Source of the DNA: Alicyclobacillus fastidiosus
Lineage (GTDB): Bacteria; Bacillota; Bacilli; Alicyclobacillales; Alicyclobacillaceae
Direction of reading: 5' to 3'
Assembly (NCBI RefSeq): GCF_026651875.1
Contig: NZ_CP104067.1
Coordinates: forward strand, 620,001 to 684,000
Length of the DNA stretch: 64,000 bases
The notes beneath the pieces were generated by a model. It saw nothing but the letters and a program-made list of their open reading frames with translations, was not told the DNA's origin and ran no database searches. Within the stretch, counting starts at the first letter, position 1. Each line of letters begins with the position of its first letter. The position numbers and the translations under genes were made by a program. Positions 27,748 through 36,947 of the stretch are shown here, piece by piece.

Positions 27748-28515
27748 ATGCGTTTGAAGAACAAAGTCGCGCTCGTCACGGGAGGCGGGCGTGGTATCGG
27801 TGCGGCCATTGCGAGGCGGATGGCTGTCGAGGGGGCCGATGTCTGTATCGTCAGTCGGACGGAGTCGGAGCTCGCGAAGCAGGCTGACTGGGTTTTAGCA
27901 AACACATCCGCCAAGGTCTTGACGGTGACTGCGGATGTGAGTCGACCTGAGGATGTCGAGCACTCGGTCGAAGAAGCGATTTCGCGATTCGGAAAAATTG
28001 ATATCCTCGTCAACTGCGCAGGGATCTCACTCGCTTACGCGTCAACCGATTTACCTTTTGACAAGTGGAAGAACTGCTTGAATATCAACCTAGATGGAAC
28101 CTTTCTCTATTGTCAGCAGGTCGGGAGACATATGATCAACCGCGGAGAGGGCGGCAAAATCATCAATATCACGTCCATCGTTTCACATGCGGCCATTCCG
28201 GAGAGAGCGGCGTATGCCGCGAGTAAAGGCGGAGTCAAGCAGTTGACCCAGAACCTGGCACTTGAGTGGGCCCCGTACAATATCCAAGTAAACTCCATCA
28301 GTCCAGGGTTTATTCTAACTGAAATCGTACGCGACTACGTCAAGCGAGGCATCCACAACACCGAAAAGATGGTAGCACGAATTCCTGCTGGGCGTATGGG
28401 AGAAGTTGACGACATCGCCGGACCCGCCGTATTTTTGGCCTCCACAGATGCGGATTACGTGACCGGTACGACGCTTATCGTCGATGGTGGCTTCCTCACC
28501 AACGGATACGTGTAA
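27748..28515 (+). CDS. SDR dehydrogenase, FabG-like
   Basis: 255 residues from ATG after AGGAGG. TGGGRGIG cofactor motif, CAG in LVNCAGISLAY, catalytic Ser in NITSIVSHAAI, YAASKG with Tyr/Lys, and the DADYVTGTTLIVDGGF end typical of sugar or polyol SDRs. It sits between the oxidoreductases and the uxaC stub. A D-mannonate oxidoreductase (UxuB-like fructuronate reductase) role would fit the hexuronate context but is inference. Confidence 0.88.
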   Translation: MRLKNKVALVTGGGRGIGAAIARRMAVEGADVCIVSRTESELAKQADWVLANTSAKVLTVTADVSRPEDVEHSVEEAISRFGKIDILVNCAGISLAYASTDLPFDKWKNCLNINLDGTFLYCQQVGRHMINRGEGGKIINITSIVSHAAIPERAAYAASKGGVKQLTQNLALEWAPYNIQVNSISPGFILTEIVRDYVKRGIHNTEKMVARIPAGRMGEVDDIAGPAVFLASTDADYVTGTTLIVDGGFLTNGYV

Positions 28516-28547
28516 CCCTTGTCATATCGAACCGAAAAATGAGGTGT

Positions 28548-28940
28548 TGTCAGTGGACAGAGATGTGTGATCGTTGGCGTCTATGGTTGAAACGGTCATC
28601 TCGCGAGAATCAACACGATATTATCGTAGCGGCGCGCAAATTCAATAACCTGATGATCTTTGGATGTTGGTGGTTTGTGAACACAGACACGCTGGTCGAG
28701 GAAATTACGCGCATGCGTCTCGAACTGCTAGGGCCCACGTTCATTCCGCAGCATTCGGATGCGAGAGTACTAGAGCAATTGGTGTATAAGTGGGATCGGG
28801 CTCGTGCAGTGGTGAAACGGGCGCTCGTCGACAAGTATACGGTCCTTGCAAACGATGGATGGGAGCCATCGCTTACGCACATTCAACGAGATGTCGACAA
28901 GTTATTCAATCGCAATTTTTGGGATTTTGTAAACCGTTAG
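28548..28940 (+). pseudogene. uxaC: Glucuronate isomerase (UxaC), 3' fragment
   Basis: About 110 codons of C-terminal UxaC: IIVAARKFNNLMIFGCWWF, EEITRMRLELLGPTFIPQHSDARVLEQLVYKW and DVDKLFNRNFWDF. These match the terminal third of the non-Proteobacterial type. UxaC is about 430 residues; the metal-binding N-terminal HxH domain is absent. A ribosome site GAGGTG and a tiny start (GTG GAC AGA...) at about 28552 may be the leftover 5' end, implying an internal deletion with a frameshift. The enzyme isomerises glucuronate to fructuronate. Confidence 0.8.
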
Positions 28941-29022
28941 TTTCATTTTGTTCTGGTATTGACCCGGGACACGAAAGTGGCTGACGGGCTCCTTAATAAC
29001 TGTACCGAGTTCCCCATGAATG

Positions 29023-29053
29023 AAACCACGACCCATTTGGATCGTGGTTTTAA
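29023..29053. terminator. Bidirectional terminator ending the sugar-acid operon
   Basis: AAACCACGA pairs with TCGTGGTTT around a 10-nt loop, followed by TAAC. It lies between the uxaC fragment and the convergent deacetylase gene. Confidence 0.75.
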
Positions 29054-29091
29054 CCTATCCATAGGCTTTACAGCACCCGAGAGGCCTACCT

Positions 29092-29775
29092 TCACTCTAT
29101 ACAATAGGCGGGGGTCCCGAGTAGCACGTCGATTGTAACAAACTGGTAACGAATCGCTTTGGCCACTTCAATCAAGTACGGTAGCGCATCGACTGTTCCA
29201 CTCACATTCCCAGCACAATGATGTAGGAGGATGGAGTCAGCCTTTAAGGGGGGCAACACGTTGGAAAGGATGCTCGGACCGGAAATTCCTGACCAATCGA
29301 CAGAGTCCACGTCCCACAGGACGATGTCGTAGCCGAGACTGTGCACCTGGGTAGATAAGGTCTCATTGATATCGCCATAAGGTGGCCGGAACAGGCGAGG
29401 GCGGAGTCCGACGGTCTCTTCGATGATGTCTGATGTCTGTTCGAGTTGCATCCGTACGGAGCTCTTCGACTCCTTGGTCAAATAAGGATGATCCCAACTG
29501 TGATTCGCGACGACATGTCCGTCTCGTACCATTCGGCGCAGTACATTAGGGAACTTTTGGACCTGTGACCCGATACAAAAGAAGCTGGACTGCACACCGT
29601 AAGCGTCGAGTATCTCTAAAATCTCAGGCGTATATTGAAGATCCGGTCCATCGTCAAAGGTCAAGGCAATTCGCTTCGGCTCGTTCGGAAGAAAAGGTGG
29701 CTGTTTTTGCATTCTTGGATCCAAGCTATCTACTCTCCCATGTCCCCAGATCTTTTGTCCGTTTTCACATGTCAT
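29092..29775 (-). CDS. Polysaccharide deacetylase (NodB domain)
   Basis: 227 residues. NodB motifs: TFDDGPD (motif 1, catalytic Asp pair), NHSWDHPYL (motif 2 His-His metal ligands), RPPYGDIN (motif 3) and late SILLHHCAG (motif 5). No signal peptide or membrane anchor was found; the ATG at 29775, preceded by no clear ribosome site, is the best start. The family removes N-acetyl groups from chitin-like or peptidoglycan glycans. It lies 35 bp behind perR on the same strand. Confidence 0.87.
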   Translation of the reverse strand: MTCENGQKIWGHGRVDSLDPRMQKQPPFLPNEPKRIALTFDDGPDLQYTPEILEILDAYGVQSSFFCIGSQVQKFPNVLRRMVRDGHVVANHSWDHPYLTKESKSSVRMQLEQTSDIIEETVGLRPRLFRPPYGDINETLSTQVHSLGYDIVLWDVDSVDWSGISGPSILSNVLPPLKADSILLHHCAGNVSGTVDALPYLIEVAKAIRYQFVTIDVLLGTPAYCIE

Positions 29776-29809
29776 TCGACAGGTAGTCGTGAATCCGCTT
29801 TTTGCGAAT

Positions 29810-30247
29810 TCACTTCGGTTCAGAATTGCGACATGAGAGGCAAGTACCTTTAACCTCCAAATGATAATCCTCCACTTCAAAGCCGGCTGCAGCGGGAGGA
29901 AGAGTAAAGGCTGGTGTTTGCGGCAAATAGAAATCAAACAGTTTGCCACATTTCTTGCACACGAGATGATGATGGGGCATCACGTTGATATCAAAGCGGC
30001 TGGCCGCATCGCCAAATGTGATTTCCTTGACCAAACCGATCTCCCTGAAGTGTTTCATGGTGTTATATACCGTGGAAACACTGAGACTCGGGAATGTCGG
30101 GTGAAGGGCCTGGTAAATTTCATCCACGGTCGCGTGCTCATTGTGATGGATCAGAAAGTTCAAGATCGCCTCGCGTTGTGGTGTAACTCGTAACCCCACG
30201 TCTTTCAGCAGTTTCGGTATGTTCGTATCGCTTGATAGGTGTTGCAA
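29810..30247 (-). CDS. perR: PerR/Fur-family peroxide regulator
   Basis: 145 residues: Fur winged-helix (RVTPQREAILNFLIHHNEHAT, SVSTVYNTMKHFREIGLV) and the dimer/metal half with DINVMPHHHLVCKKCGKLFDF. The VMPHHHLVCKKCG box and late CLSC give the structural Zn site (two CxxC) and the regulatory His/Asp site. The gene diverges from ahpC, whose promoter carries a Per box. PerR senses H2O2 through iron-catalysed His oxidation. ATG at 30247 has no perfect ribosome site but is the family-typical start. Confidence 0.9.
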   Translation of the reverse strand: MQHLSSDTNIPKLLKDVGLRVTPQREAILNFLIHHNEHATVDEIYQALHPTFPSLSVSTVYNTMKHFREIGLVKEITFGDAASRFDINVMPHHHLVCKKCGKLFDFYLPQTPAFTLPPAAAGFEVEDYHLEVKGTCLSCRNSEPK

Positions 30248-30288
30248 GGTCGAAACCCCACTTTCTAACGAAATTTATCAGAGTGCCT

Positions 30289-30317
30289 TTGACAACGACA
30301 TGGGCATTATTTATAAT
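30289..30317 (+). promoter_or_regulatory. Sigma-A promoter of ahpCF
   Basis: TTGACA (30289-30294), 17-bp spacer, TATAAT (30312-30317). Both hexamers match consensus exactly. The Per box lies 9 bp downstream, over the start point. Confidence 0.85.
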
Positions 30318-30325
30318 CAGGCCTA

Positions 30326-30341
30326 GATAATAATTATTATC
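30326..30341 (+). promoter_or_regulatory. Per box operator
   Basis: GATAATAATTATTATC is a perfect 16-bp palindrome matching the PerR consensus TTATAATNATTATAA in its AT-rich core. Placed just after the -10, it would block ahpCF initiation until peroxide inactivates PerR. It also lies between the divergent perR and ahpC genes. Confidence 0.85.
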
Positions 30342-30367
30342 AAAAAGGAGTTGATGTCATTTATGAA

Positions 30368-30487
30368 ATGATACTATATCGTTTTAGGGGATGCCAATAC
30401 TGTACACAATGTCATTGCTGTAGTCCTGAATTAGCTGTGTACAATCTTAAAACCACACTTAGGAGGAACCATCGATTATGTCTCTGA
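30368..30487 (+). CDS. Cysteine-rich leader ORF overlapping ahpC
   Basis: 39 codons (start 30368). The peptide opens [20 protein letters not shown] with five Cys in ten residues (positions 9, 12, 15, 17, 18) and a sixth at 38. The opening resembles a glutaredoxin strand-plus-CxxC. A six-codon mini-ORF (30354-30371, MSFMK) with AAGGAG just upstream overlaps its start by ATGA, and this ORF's TGA lies 7 bp inside ahpC. That chain suggests translational coupling in the ahpC leader. Its start is 18 nt after AAGGAG, so coupling would be required. Confidence 0.4.
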   Translation: MILYRFRGCQYCTQCHCCSPELAVYNLKTTLRRNHRLCL

Positions 30488-31041
30488 TTGGAACCGAAGT
30501 ACAACCGTTTAAAGCATCAGCTTACCAAAATGGCAAGTTTATCGAAGTCACAGAAGCTGACCTAAAGGGCAAGTGGAGTGTAGTTTGCTTTTATCCGGCA
30601 GACTTTACATTCGTGTGCCCCACTGAGCTGGAAGATCTCCAAAACGAATACGAGACCCTGAAGGGACTTGGGGTCGAAGTGTATTCCGTTTCAACGGATA
30701 GTCATTTCACACATAAAGCATGGCACGATACCTCGGAAACCATTAGGAAAATTACTTACATTATGATCGGTGATCCCACGCACGCCATCTCGCGCAACTT
30801 CGATGTGTTGATCGAATCAGAAGGAGTTGCGGACCGCGGTACTTTTATCATTGACCCAGATGGGATCATTCAAGCCATTGAAATTAACGCGGGTGGCATC
30901 GGCCGCGATGCAAGCACGCTTGTGAACAAGATTAAGGCAGCACAGTATGTTCGAAACAACCCGGGTGAAGTTTGTCCAGCCAAGTGGCAGGAAGGTGCTG
31001 CAACACTGAAGCCGAGCCTAGACCTCGTAGGAAAGATCTAA
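30478..31041 (+). CDS. ahpC: Alkyl hydroperoxide reductase subunit C (peroxiredoxin)
   Basis: 187 residues, typical length. [12 protein letters not shown] holds the peroxidatic Cys47 and the C-terminal GEVCPAKW the resolving Cys166. Active-site Arg and the [17 protein letters not shown] block are present. It reduces peroxides and is recycled by AhpF. ATG follows TTAGGAGGAACC. It is under a sigma-A promoter and Per box, with ahpF 13 bp downstream. Confidence 0.97.
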   Translation: MSLIGTEVQPFKASAYQNGKFIEVTEADLKGKWSVVCFYPADFTFVCPTELEDLQNEYETLKGLGVEVYSVSTDSHFTHKAWHDTSETIRKITYIMIGDPTHAISRNFDVLIESEGVADRGTFIIDPDGIIQAIEINAGGIGRDASTLVNKIKAAQYVRNNPGEVCPAKWQEGAATLKPSLDLVGKI

Positions 31042-31053
31042 GGAGCATGATCT

Positions 31054-32583
31054 ATGGTACTTGATGCAGAGATTCGCGAACAGTTAAGCCAGTATCTTCA
31101 ACTGATGGAAGGCGACGTTCTGCTCAAAGTTAGTGCCGGATCTGATGATGTATCGAATGACATGCTGGCTCTCGTGGATGAGCTGGCCAGCATGTCATCC
31201 AAGATCTCGGTTGAGCGAACAACCTTGCAAAGAACGCCGAGCTTTAGCCTGCATCGCGTGGGCGAGGATGTTGGGATCACGTTTGCGGGTGTGCCTTTGG
31301 GACACGAATTCACTTCACTAGTGTTAGCTCTTCTGCAGGTTAGCGGAAGAGCTCCGAAGGTCGAAGAGAGCGTAATTGATCAAATTAAGCAGATTGACGG
31401 CGAGTATCGTTTTGAGTCTTATGTCAGCCTGAGTTGCCACAACTGTCCTGACGTTGTGCAGGCGCTGAACTTGATGAGCCTCCTCAATCCTGGCATCACG
31501 CATACGATGATTGACGGCGCGGCGTTCAAAGCAGAGGCAGAAAGCAAAAACATCATGGCAGTGCCATCTGTTTACCTAAACGGGGAATTCTTTGGTAGTG
31601 GTCGGATGACACTCGAGGAGATTCTCGCCAAGATGGGGAATGCTCTTGATGCATCCGAGATCGCAAACAGGGAGCCATACGATGTGCTTGTGGTGGGGGG
31701 TGGCCCCGCCGGTGCAAGTGCAGCCATCTATGCGGCACGTAAAGGCATCCGTACAGGCATAGTGGCCGAACGCTTTGGCGGTCAGGTCATGGACACCGTG
31801 GGCATTGAGAACTTTATCAGTGTCAAGTACACCGAAGGTCCGAAACTCGCAGCGAGTCTAGAAGAGCATGTGAAAGAGTACGGGATCGATGTAATGACAC
31901 TACAGCGTGCAAAGCGCTTAGAAAAGAAGGAATTCGTCGAAATCGAACTCGAAAACGGTGCTGTTCTAAAGAGCAAGACCGTGATCATCTCAACAGGTGC
32001 TCGTTGGCGCAACGTGGGTGTACCCGGCGAGTCAGACTTCCGGAACAAAGGTGTGACATACTGTCCGCACTGTGACGGCCCTCTGTTTACAGGGAAACAC
32101 GTCGCCGTGATTGGCGGGGGGAATTCTGGTATTGAGGCGGCAATCGACCTCGCAGGAATCGTAAAACATGTAACTGTCCTTGAGTTTATGCCAGAGTTGA
32201 AAGCTGATGCCGTACTTCAGAAACGACTGTACAGTCTGCCGAATGTCACGGTCATCACGAACGCACAAACGAAAGAAATTACAGGCACAGACAAGGTAAA
32301 CGGGATTACCTATGCGGACCGTGACACAGGTGTAGTTCAGCATATCGAGTTGCAGGGTGTGTTTGTTCAGATAGGCCTTGTACCCAATACCGATTGGCTC
32401 ACAGACACGGTTGAACGCAATCGCTTAGGCGAGATCGTTGTAAATAGCCATGGTGCCACGAACGTACCTGGTGTGTTTGCTGCAGGCGACTGCATCAATA
32501 GCCCTTATAAGCAGATCATCATTTCGATGGGATCGGGTGCGAACGCAGCATTGGGCGCATTCGACTATCTAATCCGAAATTAA
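31054..32583 (+). CDS. ahpF: Alkyl hydroperoxide reductase subunit F
   Basis: 509 residues. The N-terminal thioredoxin-like double domain carries CHNC (SLSCHNCPDVVQ, residues about 129-132). A flavin/NADH reductase follows: GGGPAGASAAIYAARKGI for FAD, the redox CPHC in TYCPHCDGPLF (about residue 341), GGGNSGIEAAIDLAG for NAD(P)H and GVFAAGDC. It passes electrons from NADH to AhpC. The complete domain set shows no damage. Confidence 0.97.
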   Translation: MVLDAEIREQLSQYLQLMEGDVLLKVSAGSDDVSNDMLALVDELASMSSKISVERTTLQRTPSFSLHRVGEDVGITFAGVPLGHEFTSLVLALLQVSGRAPKVEESVIDQIKQIDGEYRFESYVSLSCHNCPDVVQALNLMSLLNPGITHTMIDGAAFKAEAESKNIMAVPSVYLNGEFFGSGRMTLEEILAKMGNALDASEIANREPYDVLVVGGGPAGASAAIYAARKGIRTGIVAERFGGQVMDTVGIENFISVKYTEGPKLAASLEEHVKEYGIDVMTLQRAKRLEKKEFVEIELENGAVLKSKTVIISTGARWRNVGVPGESDFRNKGVTYCPHCDGPLFTGKHVAVIGGGNSGIEAAIDLAGIVKHVTVLEFMPELKADAVLQKRLYSLPNVTVITNAQTKEITGTDKVNGITYADRDTGVVQHIELQGVFVQIGLVPNTDWLTDTVERNRLGEIVVNSHGATNVPGVFAAGDCINSPYKQIIISMGSGANAALGAFDYLIRN

Positions 32584-32673
32584 TCAATGACCATGCGTGG
32601 TACGACTGTCGTGAACCATACTGAAGGAACATCGTCATTCAATGAAAGTACGTTCAAATGGGTCATCTCGACA

Positions 32674-32711
32674 AAAAGTACACCGCTATGAACATAGACG
32701 GTGTACTTTTT
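32674..32711 (+). terminator. Rho-independent terminator of ahpCF
   Basis: AAAAGTACACCG and CGGTGTACTTTT form a perfect stem with an 11-nt loop, continuing into a T5 run. About 90 bp after ahpF. Confidence 0.88.
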
Positions 32712-33453
32712 GTGATCTTCGCGATAGCGACTGTTTCAATCAGGCCACGGCGTTCTTCGTCTGTAAGAAGAGGATAAATCCTAAACCTGCTCCATTGGAG
32801 ATTGGTTTCCAGTATTCTTTACGCGTACAAACGAGACTTGCTGTGATGGCTGATACTGCAATCTTTATATTTGATTAACTCAAGTTTCGCACCCTTAGGC
32901 AGCCAACTTCTCCTTGATGGAAGGCGCGAGGTTGTTCCAGTGGCCAGCCCATCCGCCCCATGCGGTACCGGACGGCGACTGAATGAGACTGGGCGTACCG
33001 CGGGCAGTTAGTTGTCAGCGCGTGTCCTCCTGCGGGGTAGGGCATATCTTTCGAACCTTGCAGAATCCGGCTATAAGCTGCCCGATACTGTGCCTTTTCT
33101 GCGGAAAATGGTTGCCCCTCCCGAGCCATGGCAACCACCATCCGCCTAGTTTTCCAACCAACTTCATTTGCATCTTCGACATTCGTTTGTGGACAGTCTA
33201 AAGGGCAGAAGAGCTTTGTGATTGAGTCCGTCGAGGGAAAGACATAAAGGATGCTGTTCAGTATACAGAACACGAATGTCTATCATATAAGATGAATCAA
33301 ACCAACTTTGTTTATACAAAATCACTAGCGTTGCATAAAGGAATTTATGGTTTGTCAAGTGCTTCGAGTTGTCAGAATGTATAGATGAAATGTTTGGAAG
33401 TTTCATGATTTAGACAACACCAACATGAAAAAATCTCCTTAGAATGAGAAGTA
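32712..33453. other. IS-associated debris before the IS4 element
   Basis: A 44-bp stretch at 32879-32922 (CTCAAGTTTCGCACCCTTAG...) recurs at 36559-36602 with one mismatch. The minus-strand frame 32875-33273 looks coding in part (NEVGWKTRRMVVAMAREG, SAEKAQYRAAYSRIL) but matches no family I know and runs into the repeat. It is probably a composite of gene and transposase remnants. No start with a ribosome site was found. Confidence 0.4.
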
Positions 33454-34767
33454 CAGGTAGTCCTGTCCAACTCTCTCTAAGGAGACCCACCATGGACAAG
33501 GATACCACGAAATCGGCGTTCCGGGAGTATGTTACCCCGCTGAATGTCAGTACCATATTGCAGGAATTAAACCGTCTCAAGATGGAGCGGTACGTTAAGA
33601 AGCTCGGTGTCATCTCATTCATCCGGCTCGTCGTCTTCGCCCAGGTCAATCAAATCCCGTCACTGAAGGACATCAGTTTGGAGTTGGAAGCCAATGAATC
33701 CCTCCAGAAAGAACTGGCGCTAGACTCTATTAGTGCTTCCCAGTTGTCCAGGAAGTTGCGAGAAACGCCGTCATACTTTCTGGATTTCGTGTTCCGTGAA
33801 TGTGTCGAGCAAATCACTCGCCAGGTCGGTGCAAAACGAGCGAACGAGAAAATGCGACGGATTAATCTGGTGGACTCATCGACCATTTCAATGTGTGTTT
33901 CACAGTATCCTTGGGCAGAGTTTCGCAGTACTAAAGCTGGTGTGAAACTGCACCTGCGTCTGGTATTTCTAGACGATCAAGTTGCGCCAGATAAGGCGAT
34001 CCTCACGCCCGCCAAACCTGCGGACAAGACACAGATGGATGCGTTAGTGGTCGTAGAACCGAATGCGTTGAACGTCTTTGACCGTGGCTATGTGGATTAC
34101 CGTAAGTTCGATACGTACTGTGCAAACGGAACGAAGTTTGTCACTCGGCTCAAAGATAATGCGGTCATTCACGAAGTCATTGAAGAGCGACAGGTACCGT
34201 CCGATTCACCGGTTACGAGAGAAGCATTGGTACGCTTGGGGAGTTATCCAAATTACGTGATGGAGCACACCCTGCGGTTGCTTGAAACCACGGACAATGA
34301 AGGCAAGCGCGTCGTGATACTGACGAATGACATGACGATGGATGCAGAGCAAATCTGTGACGTGTACCGAAAGCGTTGGCAAATAGAGTTGTTCTTTAAA
34401 TGGGTCAAGCAGCACCTGGTACTCAAGCGCCTATACGGTCATAGTGAAAATGGCGTGTATAACCAACTGCTCATTGCACTGATTACGTACTGCCTGTTGA
34501 TTCTCTTGCAAGCGAAGGTGTCCCACAGCGGCAAGCTACTTGAGGTTTACAAATGTCTACGTCTCTATTGGGACCGAGCCTTTTCTGAGTTTGTGAAGGC
34601 GTTGTACAAGAAACCAGGTCGAACATCCAAGGGACGACGACGATGCAAGGTGGAAGACATCTTTGAGCAAACGGTGCAGCAGTACATAGAGCGTGAAACG
34701 GAGCATCTTGAGACCGTTATCTACGACCTAATCTAACATTCCTGATTATGGATATTCGGACTACCTG
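33454..34767. mobile_element. IS4-family insertion sequence
   Basis: CAGGTAGTCC at 33454-33463 and its reverse complement GGACTACCTG at 34758-34767 bound the transposase gene. The repeats seem short for the family (about 18 bp usual) and may extend imperfectly. No target duplication was obvious. Confidence 0.7.
33492..34736 (+). CDS. IS4-family transposase
   Basis: 414 residues from ATG after AAGGAGACCCACC. The DDE core is visible: RINLVDSSTISMC (first D), NVFDRGYVDYRKF (second D, DRGY family motif) and the Y(2)R(3)E(6)K-type YRKRWQIELFFKWVKQHL (catalytic E). Intact frame. Helix-rich N-terminal DNA-binding region from LKMERYVKKLG onward. Confidence 0.92.
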   Translation: MDKDTTKSAFREYVTPLNVSTILQELNRLKMERYVKKLGVISFIRLVVFAQVNQIPSLKDISLELEANESLQKELALDSISASQLSRKLRETPSYFLDFVFRECVEQITRQVGAKRANEKMRRINLVDSSTISMCVSQYPWAEFRSTKAGVKLHLRLVFLDDQVAPDKAILTPAKPADKTQMDALVVVEPNALNVFDRGYVDYRKFDTYCANGTKFVTRLKDNAVIHEVIEERQVPSDSPVTREALVRLGSYPNYVMEHTLRLLETTDNEGKRVVILTNDMTMDAEQICDVYRKRWQIELFFKWVKQHLVLKRLYGHSENGVYNQLLIALITYCLLILLQAKVSHSGKLLEVYKCLRLYWDRAFSEFVKALYKKPGRTSKGRRRCKVEDIFEQTVQQYIERETEHLETVIYDLI

Positions 34768-34976
34768 ACATAGGGGTATTGACCTTTTAGACCATAAGCC
34801 ACGGAAACAAAAAATCCGAGTATTCAGTCCGTAACTTTGAACGGCAATTCACCCTCTCTTGACAGGCTCAGAGAAGTTTTATGCAACGTTAGTGATACAA
34901 AATAGAAAAGATCACGGGCTATACACGGTCTAGAATCGGACTGTCGGGTATGAACCTGCGTTAGGGGAATGTACGC

Positions 34977-36515
34977 TTGGATAGAGACGAATCAAAACGT
35001 GGAAAACATATGCCAGACAATTTGCCGTTTGCAGACGATAGGATCATGCCACCACCTCCGAAGTCAAGTGGATTGCAAGGTGCCTTTCATATCAAATCCG
35101 CCCGGTACCCTTGGCAAAAAGCCACGAGCGCGTCACTAAGTATGGGCCTGTCGCTCCTGGTGGGGTGGATACTCGGTCATATGGAGTGGGGATTGCTCAC
35201 CACCATGGGGGCATTCACGGCACTGTACGTTCACAACGAGCCGTATTTCCAGCGAGCGTTGAAACTGGCGCTGGTGGCTGCCGGCCTTGCCGCCTCATTT
35301 GGCATCGGGACCCTCAGTGCCGGCTCCGTTTGGTCTATGGCACTGGCGCTTGGAGTGGTCAGCGCGGTAGCTACTTTTTTATGCGGAGCGTGGAAGGTAC
35401 CTTCACCCTCTGCATACTTTTTCATTTTGGTCTGTGCGGTCGGCACAGGATTACCTATAGATCCTACATCAGCACCGCTGCGTGCAGGGTTGGCCTTGCT
35501 GGGAGGCGGTATTGCCTGGTTTATTTCCATGTCTGGATGGCTCGTGAATGCACACGGGCCAGAGACATCCGCGGTTGCGAACGCATACCGGGCTTTAGGC
35601 GTCTTCCTCTCTACCATTGGCAATCCGGAAAATGACGCTGCCCGGCACAACGCCACTCTTGCTCTGCGTTCCGCCGAGGACGCCGTCATGGCCGGGGAAC
35701 TCCGCTGGCGGTCTACGGAGGATGCACATCGCTTGTTTCTCCTTATCCAAAAAGCGAATGCTTTGTTTTTGGCGGGCATTGCATTTTCAGTGGAGAAGGT
35801 GCCCATCAGTCCGGCACTGGCTGCGACGGTGAGAGCATTGGCAGATACAGTTTCAAACCCAGACAGGGCTGCATTCTTGACGGTTCCGCATCCCACGGTG
35901 TCTACGCAGCCTCGGGAGAGACTCTTCTCTGTACTCTCAGAGGCGGTGGACATAGCAAGAACTACAACTACTCCATTAGGCGGCGATATACATATTGTCA
36001 GACCAAGCGTGCTCACCGTAGTGAACAGTACGTTTTCTAGACATTCTGTGGTATTGCCTGCGACACTTCGCATTGGCATTGCAGTTGTGGTTGCTACGTT
36101 GATTGCCGCTGGGTTGGGGAATCAACATCCATATTGGGTGCCTCTGACAGTGGCCTGTGTACTGCAGGGAGCTACCGTTCCTGCAACTGTACAGAGAACA
36201 GTGCAACGCGCCATTGGCACTTCTTTGGGGGTTCTCCTTGGAGGTGGAATACTGGCCGTGCAACCTAGGTTGGGTATGATGGTTGTGATAGCTATGGTCC
36301 TACAATTGGTAGTTGAACTGATCATTGTGCGAAATTACGCGATTGCTGTCGTATTCATTACGCCCATACCTCTGGTGCTCGCCGAAATGGGGCAGAGAGG
36401 CATGTCACCGGAGGCTATAGTTCAAGCCAGGCTCTTTGACACTTTGCTTGGATGCACACTTGGACTTGCGGCCGCACTGTCCGTAAGGCATCCGTCGTCG
36501 TCTGTTCGTGTTTGA
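34977..36515 (+). CDS. FUSC-family membrane transporter
   Basis: 512 residues; TTG start at 34977 after AGGGGAA, or the ATG at 35010. Two membrane blocks of about five helices each (residues about 50-190 and 365-505) flank a soluble middle of about 175 residues, the FUSC/aromatic acid exporter layout. The second block contains NQHPYWVPLTVACVL, near-identical to the FUSC/YccS signature. Some members export aromatic acids or fusaric acid. No partner genes adjoin. Confidence 0.85.
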   Translation: MDRDESKRGKHMPDNLPFADDRIMPPPPKSSGLQGAFHIKSARYPWQKATSASLSMGLSLLVGWILGHMEWGLLTTMGAFTALYVHNEPYFQRALKLALVAAGLAASFGIGTLSAGSVWSMALALGVVSAVATFLCGAWKVPSPSAYFFILVCAVGTGLPIDPTSAPLRAGLALLGGGIAWFISMSGWLVNAHGPETSAVANAYRALGVFLSTIGNPENDAARHNATLALRSAEDAVMAGELRWRSTEDAHRLFLLIQKANALFLAGIAFSVEKVPISPALAATVRALADTVSNPDRAAFLTVPHPTVSTQPRERLFSVLSEAVDIARTTTTPLGGDIHIVRPSVLTVVNSTFSRHSVVLPATLRIGIAVVVATLIAAGLGNQHPYWVPLTVACVLQGATVPATVQRTVQRAIGTSLGVLLGGGILAVQPRLGMMVVIAMVLQLVVELIIVRNYAIAVVFITPIPLVLAEMGQRGMSPEAIVQARLFDTLLGCTLGLAAALSVRHPSSSVRV

Positions 36516-36574
36516 ACGGTGCTGAGCGAATTCGCCATGAAGGACCAAAGATTACTAGCTCAAGTTTCGCACCC

Positions 36575-36890
36575 TTAGGCAGCCAACCTCTCCTTGATGG
36601 AACTGGGTAAATGGCTGATAAACTGCTCCATAATCATATCGATCACGGTATCAGTTGGCACATCAGCAGCTTGCTTAATGGATCTCAGTAACTGTCAAAC
36701 AGCAGGTACTTGGCAGTAATGCCCATGCCTTGTGCTTGGGTCAGCAACTCGAACAGAGCGTCCGTTGCTTTTGCATACTCTCTTTCCGACGCTTATAACC
36801 GCAGGTGCGCTTGTCAATGGAGCCCTCAATACTACATAGGCGATTGCGCTCCTTTTCAGAGCTGAGCACGCGGTGAATGGTTCACAAACA
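36575..36890 (-). pseudogene. Degraded transposase remnant
   Basis: Reading minus-strand in several frames gives pieces of one transposase. VHRVLSSEKERN and GSIDKRTCGYKRRKE come in one frame, ATDALFELLTQAQGMGITAK and YLLFDSY in the next, then after a stop VPTDTVIDMIMEQFISHLPS and SIKERLAA to the stop at 36575. The AKYLLFDS segment is an IS4-type catalytic strand. Frameshifts and a missing middle make it dead. The 44-bp end matches 32879-32922, so the same element once sat at both places. Confidence 0.7.
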
Positions 36891-36947
36891 TGCATTTGCG
36901 GTTATATAACTACTTGTTCATAATAAATCTGAAGGGAGGGAGCAATC

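Noticed and set aside
28610..28882. 90-residue minus ORF
   Set aside because: Antisense of the uxaC fragment, whose sense product matches the family.
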